From NCBI GenBank assembly GCA_049323615.1, contig JBMOPD010000029.1, positions 1-8,866 of the forward strand: a DNA stretch of 8,866 nt, given 5' to 3'. The notes beneath the pieces were generated by a model. The model ran no database searches and was not told where the DNA came from. It saw nothing but the letters and a program-made list of their open reading frames with translations. A program made the position numbers and the translations under genes. This document shows, in pieces, positions 5,223 to 8,866 of the stretch (positions within the stretch are counted from its first letter, which is position 1; the number at the start of each line of letters is the position of its first letter). This DNA is from JBMOPD01 sp049323615 (GTDB lineage Bacteria; Bacillota; Desulfotomaculia; Desulfotomaculales; Desulfocucumaceae).

Positions 5223-6506
5223 TTGAAACATACCTGTAACCTGCGCTGGGCGGCCCTGGCCGTCCTCTTACTGGCATACTTCCTTTCAGTTTTCCACCGG
5301 GTTACCATCGCCATGATGGCCGACCAGTTGATGGCGGACCTCTCCCTGAGCCCCACTCAGCTTGGCCTGCTGGCGGCCGTTTACTTCTACCCTTATGCCT
5401 TCATGCAGCTTCCGGCAGGGATAATGTCGGACCGCTTCGGCCCCCGGCGGCTTGTCTCCCTGATGCTTCTGCTGGCCGCCGCCGCTTCGGTTGCTTTCAG
5501 CCTGGCCCAGTCTTTCCCCCTGATGCTGGCCTCCAGGATACTGGTGGGACTTTCGGTTTCATGCGTTTTCGTACCCACCCAGAAATATATTGCCACCTTT
5601 TTTCCGGCTTCAATGTTCTCCACCCTGGCCAGCCTGCTTCCCTTTGCCGGAATGGTGGGATCAATGGCTGCTTCGGTGCCCCTGGCCTTCCTTATAGTGA
5701 CGGTGGGGTGGCGTATCGGTTTCCTGTTTATCGGCATGGCTACAGCCGTACTGGCCGTGGCCGGCTGGCTGTTCATCGCCGAGCTGCCGGCCAAAGATAA
5801 AAAAAGACCCAATATTTCAGCCGGGCTTGCCGATAGGGCCCGGGAAGCGCCGGCGCCCGGACTTCTTGAGTCAGTCAAAATGGTATGCCGGGAATTCGGC
5901 ATGTGGCCCATTGCCATCAGGAATTTCCTGAATTACGGCTCTACCATGTCCTTTCAGAGCCTCTGGGCAGGTCCCTATCTGATGAGTATAGTAGGGATGA
6001 GCCGGGTGGATGCCGGATCGCTGCTGCTGTTTTTTTCCATAGGAGGCCTGGCGGCCCCCCTGGGCGGATACCTGTCCGACTGGGTTTTTAAATCGAGGAA
6101 GATTCCCGCGGTGCTGTCGTCATACGGCCTGGTGCTGTTCTGGGTGCCCTTCGCCTTTTTTACCGACAAATTGACACCCGCGTTAATCTTGATCCTTTTT
6201 ATAACCAACGGCCTTTTAAACGGGCTGGCCCAGGGGGCTGGCCTGGCCCAGGTCAAGGAGCTCTACCCCGACTCCCTGGCCGGCACCGCCCTGGGCATGG
6301 GCAACCTTTTTACCATGGCCGGCCCGGCGGTGGTCCCGGTGATAATCAGCGCCGCCATGGCCGCCCACACCCCCGGCGGAATAATGACTGCAGACACCTT
6401 CGCCATGGGTTTCCGCTATTCCCTGGCGGCGGCGTTTATCGCCGCCGTGGCCATCACCTTCTCCAAGGAAACCTTTGATGCGTCAATCTTTAAAAAGGAG
6501 GCCTGA
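5223..6506 (+). CDS. Major facilitator superfamily transporter
   Basis: A 427-residue membrane protein of the usual 12-helix MFS size. The first helix covers about residues 8-28. The loop 2-3 signature motif A is GIMSDRFGPRR at 66-76, and its repeat in the second half is GGYLSDWVFKSRK at 281-293. A hydrophilic central loop rich in charge (about 187-220) joins the two six-helix halves. GWRIGF at 162-167 is typical near helix 5-6. The substrate cannot be read from the sequence; many relatives carry organic acids or sugars. Start TTG 5223 is the first possible codon after an in-frame stop at 5214-5216; the ribosome site GGATGA (5210-5215) is weak. The last 91 bases overlap the convergent amidotransferase-like gene, and there is no terminator between them. 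Confidence 0.9.
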   Translation: MKHTCNLRWAALAVLLLAYFLSVFHRVTIAMMADQLMADLSLSPTQLGLLAAVYFYPYAFMQLPAGIMSDRFGPRRLVSLMLLLAAAASVAFSLAQSFPLMLASRILVGLSVSCVFVPTQKYIATFFPASMFSTLASLLPFAGMVGSMAASVPLAFLIVTVGWRIGFLFIGMATAVLAVAGWLFIAELPAKDKKRPNISAGLADRAREAPAPGLLESVKMVCREFGMWPIAIRNFLNYGSTMSFQSLWAGPYLMSIVGMSRVDAGSLLLFFSIGGLAAPLGGYLSDWVFKSRKIPAVLSSYGLVLFWVPFAFFTDKLTPALILILFITNGLLNGLAQGAGLAQVKELYPDSLAGTALGMGNLFTMAGPAVVPVIISAAMAAHTPGGIMTADTFAMGFRYSLAAAFIAAVAITFSKETFDASIFKKEA

Positions 6507-7204
6507 ATATTCCTGAAGTAATTAGTTAGTATTTGCCTGCTGACCCGGAGGTAGAGGTCTATCTTTTCTTTGGTCTGATCAATCAGCAGGCCGGGACCAC
6601 CGGGGCCCAGCCTGCTTTCAACCTCATTATGGTAGATCTGGGTCCAGCTTAAAATAATATCCCCGGTTACCTCCGGATGAAACTGAAAGCCATAGGAATT
6701 TTTCCCAATCCTGACAATCTGGTTGGGGCATACTGCGGATGTTCCCAGTAATACCGACTTTTCCGGCAGTTCAAACATGTCCTCGTGCCAGTGAAAAACC
6801 TCGAAGGGGCTTTTTATACCGGTCAGTACTTTGTCCTCCAGGCCCTCCCGGGTAAGCTGCACCTGACACCAGCCGATTTCACCGCACCGGTCCCTGTACA
6901 CCCTGCTCCCCGCCGCCCTGGCCATCATCTGGGCGCCCAGGCACAGGCCCAGCACCGGAAAACCTCCTTTGAGGGCTTTAGCCGTCAGCCTGCGCAGTTC
7001 CGCCAGGTAGGGAAAATCCTCTATGTCGTCCACATTCATTGTTCCGCCCAGCAGCACCAGGCAGTCAAACCCTTCCAGGGAGGACGGGATTTCCGGTTTT
7101 TTCTGCATGAGAAGCACTTCGGCTTCCCACTTCAATTCCGCCAGGACCTCCAGCACAATTCCGGGCGGAACCTCATCCTGGTGTTGAATAAGAAAGGCTT
7201 TCAC
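6416..7204 (-). CDS. Class I glutamine amidotransferase-like protein (GMP synthase type)
   Basis: A 262-residue stand-alone GATase1 domain. The nucleophile elbow is GLCLGAQ with Cys88, and the rest of the triad is His176 and Glu178 in FHPE. FHWHED at 137-142 and LLGGTMNVDD at 51-60 place it in the group of free GATase1 proteins annotated as GMP-synthase-like; known members include gamma-glutamyl-polyamine or peptide hydrolases, so ammonia transfer is not certain. No synthetase partner is adjacent. The start is GTG 7204-7202, with a G-rich ribosome site about seven bases upstream. The last 30 or so residues (from about 232) are coded opposite the 3' end of the transporter gene and go beyond the usual end of such proteins, so this tail may be a recent extension. 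The stop is TAG at 6418-6416. Confidence 0.87.
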   Translation of the reverse strand: MKAFLIQHQDEVPPGIVLEVLAELKWEAEVLLMQKKPEIPSSLEGFDCLVLLGGTMNVDDIEDFPYLAELRRLTAKALKGGFPVLGLCLGAQMMARAAGSRVYRDRCGEIGWCQVQLTREGLEDKVLTGIKSPFEVFHWHEDMFELPEKSVLLGTSAVCPNQIVRIGKNSYGFQFHPEVTGDIILSWTQIYHNEVESRLGPGGPGLLIDQTKEKIDLYLRVSRQILTNYFRNIQASFLKIDASKVSLEKVMATAAINAAARE

Positions 7205-7393
7205 CGCAATCCCCCCCTAATCCCCAAAAAACTTTAAAATAAGTATGCCTGATCAGGGAAATCGAATCGGCCTATAAAACAAAAATATTTTACCACATAA
7301 TAATAAAAATAGATTGTAAAATACGGAGGTTTTTTTGAGAGGCCATAGAATTGACAATAATTAACCAATAGTGTCTGGAGGGGTGTTTCATAG
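7205..7393. promoter_or_regulatory. Divergent intergenic region with a 10-bp palindrome
   Basis: A 189-base AT-rich spacer between the divergent amidotransferase-like and aminotransferase genes. It contains the perfect palindrome CCTGATCAGG at 7248-7257, about 44 bases before the amidotransferase start, which could be an operator or chance. GGAGG at 7325-7329 followed by a nine-residue TTG-started frame (7335-7364) could be a leader peptide. TTGACA at 7351-7356 has no -10 partner. I cannot place either promoter with confidence. Confidence 0.35.
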
Positions 7394-8575
7394 ATGGCTA
7401 TAAGCAAAAAGATCGAGCGTTTCCTTGCCGGGGCTTCATGGATTAGAAAAATGTTCGAAGAGGGCGAGAGGCTCAGGGCGATTCACGGCGCCGACAAAGT
7501 CTACGATTTTACCCTGGGCAACCCCGACGTGGAACCGCCCCAAAAACTCAGGGAGGAATTAAAAAAGCTGGCCTTGAATCCTGTTCCCGGAATGCACAGG
7601 TACATGAGCAACGCCGGATATGCCGGGACCAGGGCGGCCGTGGCCGAAGTGCTGGCCGAGGAGACAAACCTCCAGTTCAAGGCCGACCACATCGTAATGA
7701 CCGTGGGAGCCGGGGGGGCCCTGAACGTGGTTTTGAAAACCCTTCTGGACGAAGGGGAAGAGGTCATCGTTTTAAAGCCCTACTTTATGGAATACAAATT
7801 TTACGTCGACAACCACTCCGGAAAAACGGTGGAGGTTTCCACCGACTCGAATTTCCGGCCCGATCTCAACGCCCTGGCCGGGGCAATCAACCCGATGACC
7901 AAGGCCGTGCTGATAAATTCCCCCAACAACCCCACCGGCGTGGTGTATAGTAAGGAGGTCCTGGATAATTTCGGGAAACTGCTGGCACAAAAAGAAAAAG
8001 AACTGGGCAAATCTATATACCTGGTTTCCGACGAGCCCTACAGCAAAATAGTGTATGACGGCGTTAAGGTGCCCAGTGTGTTTAAATCTTACCGGAACAG
8101 TATAGCGGTTACCTCTCACAGCAAGGACCTGGCCCTCCCCGGTGAACGGATCGGCTACATAGCCGTTCACCCGGAAATAGATTCCCTCGGCCTGGTTATG
8201 GATGGGCTTGTTTTTGCCAACAGGACACTGGGATTCGTCAACGCCCCCGCCCTGATGCAGCGGCTTGTGGCCGGCCTGCAGAGGGAAACGGTAAATATAG
8301 ACGAGTACCGGGAAAAAAGGGATCTCCTGTATAACCACCTGACCTCCCTCGGCTTTGAGATGGTCAAACCGCAGGGGGCCTTTTACCTGTTCCCCAAATC
8401 ACCGCTGCCCGACGACGTGGAATTTGTAAAACTGGCCCAGAAATACAACATACTCATAGTCCCTGGCGCCGGTTTCGGACTGCCCGGGTATTTCAGGATT
8501 GCGTACTGCATCGACCGGAGAATTATCGAGCGCTCCCTCCCCGCCTGGACCGCCCTGGCCAAGGAATTTAATTGA
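7394..8575 (+). CDS. PLP-dependent aminotransferase, class I/II
   Basis: A 393-residue fold-type I aminotransferase that moves an amino group between an amino acid and a 2-oxoacid. Visible active-site elements: YMSNAGYAGTR at 70-80, SPNNPTG at 176-182 (Asn179 contacts PLP), SDEPYS at 212-217 (Asp213 and Tyr216), the Schiff-base Lys244 in SHSKDLALPGERIGY with Arg252 for the phosphate, and Arg368 in YFRIAY for the substrate carboxylate. The length is normal and all key residues are present. It resembles aspartate/alanine/aromatic aminotransferases, and the substrate is not determined. ATG 7394 is the only start, since a stop codon in frame directly precedes it. GGAGGGG at 7377-7383 is rather far upstream (about 12 bases). 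The gene is followed by a strong hairpin and faces the rRNA operon head-on. Confidence 0.92.
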   Translation: MAISKKIERFLAGASWIRKMFEEGERLRAIHGADKVYDFTLGNPDVEPPQKLREELKKLALNPVPGMHRYMSNAGYAGTRAAVAEVLAEETNLQFKADHIVMTVGAGGALNVVLKTLLDEGEEVIVLKPYFMEYKFYVDNHSGKTVEVSTDSNFRPDLNALAGAINPMTKAVLINSPNNPTGVVYSKEVLDNFGKLLAQKEKELGKSIYLVSDEPYSKIVYDGVKVPSVFKSYRNSIAVTSHSKDLALPGERIGYIAVHPEIDSLGLVMDGLVFANRTLGFVNAPALMQRLVAGLQRETVNIDEYREKRDLLYNHLTSLGFEMVKPQGAFYLFPKSPLPDDVEFVKLAQKYNILIVPGAGFGLPGYFRIAYCIDRRIIERSLPAWTALAKEFN

Positions 8576-8576
8576 C

Positions 8577-8608
8577 AAAGCCCCTGCAGGGTTACCTGCA
8601 GGGGCTTT
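8577..8608. terminator. Bidirectional terminator between aminotransferase and 5S rRNA
   Basis: AAAGCCCCTGCAGG (8577-8590) and CCTGCAGGGGCTTT (8595-8608) are perfect 14-base arms around the four-base loop GTTA. The outer AAA/TTT pairs act as short U-tracts in both directions. It starts one base after the aminotransferase stop codon and ends eight bases before the 5S 3' end, so it can end both convergent transcripts. Confidence 0.85.
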
Positions 8609-8616
8609 AAAATTAA

Positions 8617-8732
<116 letters not shown>

Positions 8733-8796
8733 AATTTGCACCCTCAAAACTTCACAGCGTACTCCCTGAAAACTTTCCACGCCAGGGGATTTTTTA

Positions 8797-8866
8797 GGTC
8801 AAGCCCTCGACCTATTAGTACCGGTCCGCTCAATCCATCACTGAACTTACACGCCCGGCCTATCTA
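8797..8866 (-). rRNA. rrl: 23S ribosomal RNA, 3' end (partial)
   Basis: The minus strand reads into the conserved 23S terminus: GGTACTAATAGGTCGAGGG followed by CTTGACC, the 3' strand of the terminal helix. The gene continues past the right edge of the window. The 3' boundary is placed at the end of that helix and may shift by a few bases. Spacer 8733-8796 between 23S and 5S has no tRNA. Confidence 0.93.

Noticed and set aside
5212..5226. ATG-initiated four-codon mini-frame overlapping the transporter TTG start
   Set aside because: It has no ribosome site of its own and its ATGA is better read as part of the weak GGATGA ribosome site of the transporter gene.
7351..7356. TTGACA as a -35 box for the aminotransferase gene
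   Set aside because: At 17 bases the downstream hexamer is TCTGGA, which lies in the ribosome site; nothing like TATAAT is present at 15-19 bases.
7772..8338. Minus-strand open frame of 188 codons opposite the aminotransferase gene
   Set aside because: The plus-strand gene carries all active-site residues; the antisense translation has no recognisable motif.
8733..8796. tRNA or structured RNA in the 23S-5S spacer
   Set aside because: Only 64 bases, with no T-arm or cloverleaf; a weak CCCTG/CAGGG pairing is present but probably only part of processing or chance.

Overview
The window looks like chromosome of a strictly anaerobic Gram-positive bacterium, most likely a Clostridia/Peptococcaceae-type organism (Pelotomaculum or Desulfotomaculum relatives). 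This rests on ferredoxin-dependent 2-oxoacid oxidoreductases, strong AGGAGG ribosome sites, frequent GTG/TTG starts, GC-rich genes between AT-rich spacers, and the 5S/23S sequence. The genus is inferred from general resemblance, not from a search.

Layout. (1) 1-155 is the 3' end of a gene resembling the gamma subunit of a 2-oxoacid:ferredoxin oxidoreductase, followed by a hairpin. (2) 156-531 is a 376-base regulatory spacer. It holds a very good sigma-54 (-24/-12) promoter at 432-447, upstream dyads that could bind its activator, and a perfect match to the FadR/GntR operator consensus at 476-486, just downstream of the predicted transcription start. (3) 532-4010 is a tight five-gene operon: ferredoxin-like delta, alpha, beta and gamma subunits of a second oxidoreductase (korDABC/oorDABC order), then a FadR-type GntR regulator. 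(4) 4011-4339 has a heptamer tandem repeat, a gene for a small one-helix membrane protein, and a clear terminator. (5) 4340-5107 (minus) is a short-chain dehydrogenase of the 3-hydroxyacyl-CoA dehydrogenase type II kind, divergent from an MFS transporter (5223-6506, plus). (6) 6416-7204 (minus) is a class I glutamine-amidotransferase-like protein whose 3' end overlaps the transporter gene tail-to-tail by 91 bp. (7) 7394-8575 (plus) is a PLP-dependent aminotransferase, ending at a perfect hairpin shared with (8) an rRNA operon on the minus strand (5S, then the 3' end of 23S).

How it fits together. Aminotransferases make 2-oxoacids from amino acids, 2-oxoacid:ferredoxin oxidoreductases turn these into acyl-CoA plus reduced ferredoxin, and a 3-hydroxyacyl-CoA dehydrogenase can act further along. 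An amino-acid or organic-acid catabolic neighbourhood is therefore plausible, but only korDABC-gntR is clearly one transcription unit. The most notable point is regulatory: a sigma-54 promoter plus a candidate operator for the operon's own GntR repressor. I see no CRISPR array, insertion sequence, phage gene or tRNA.
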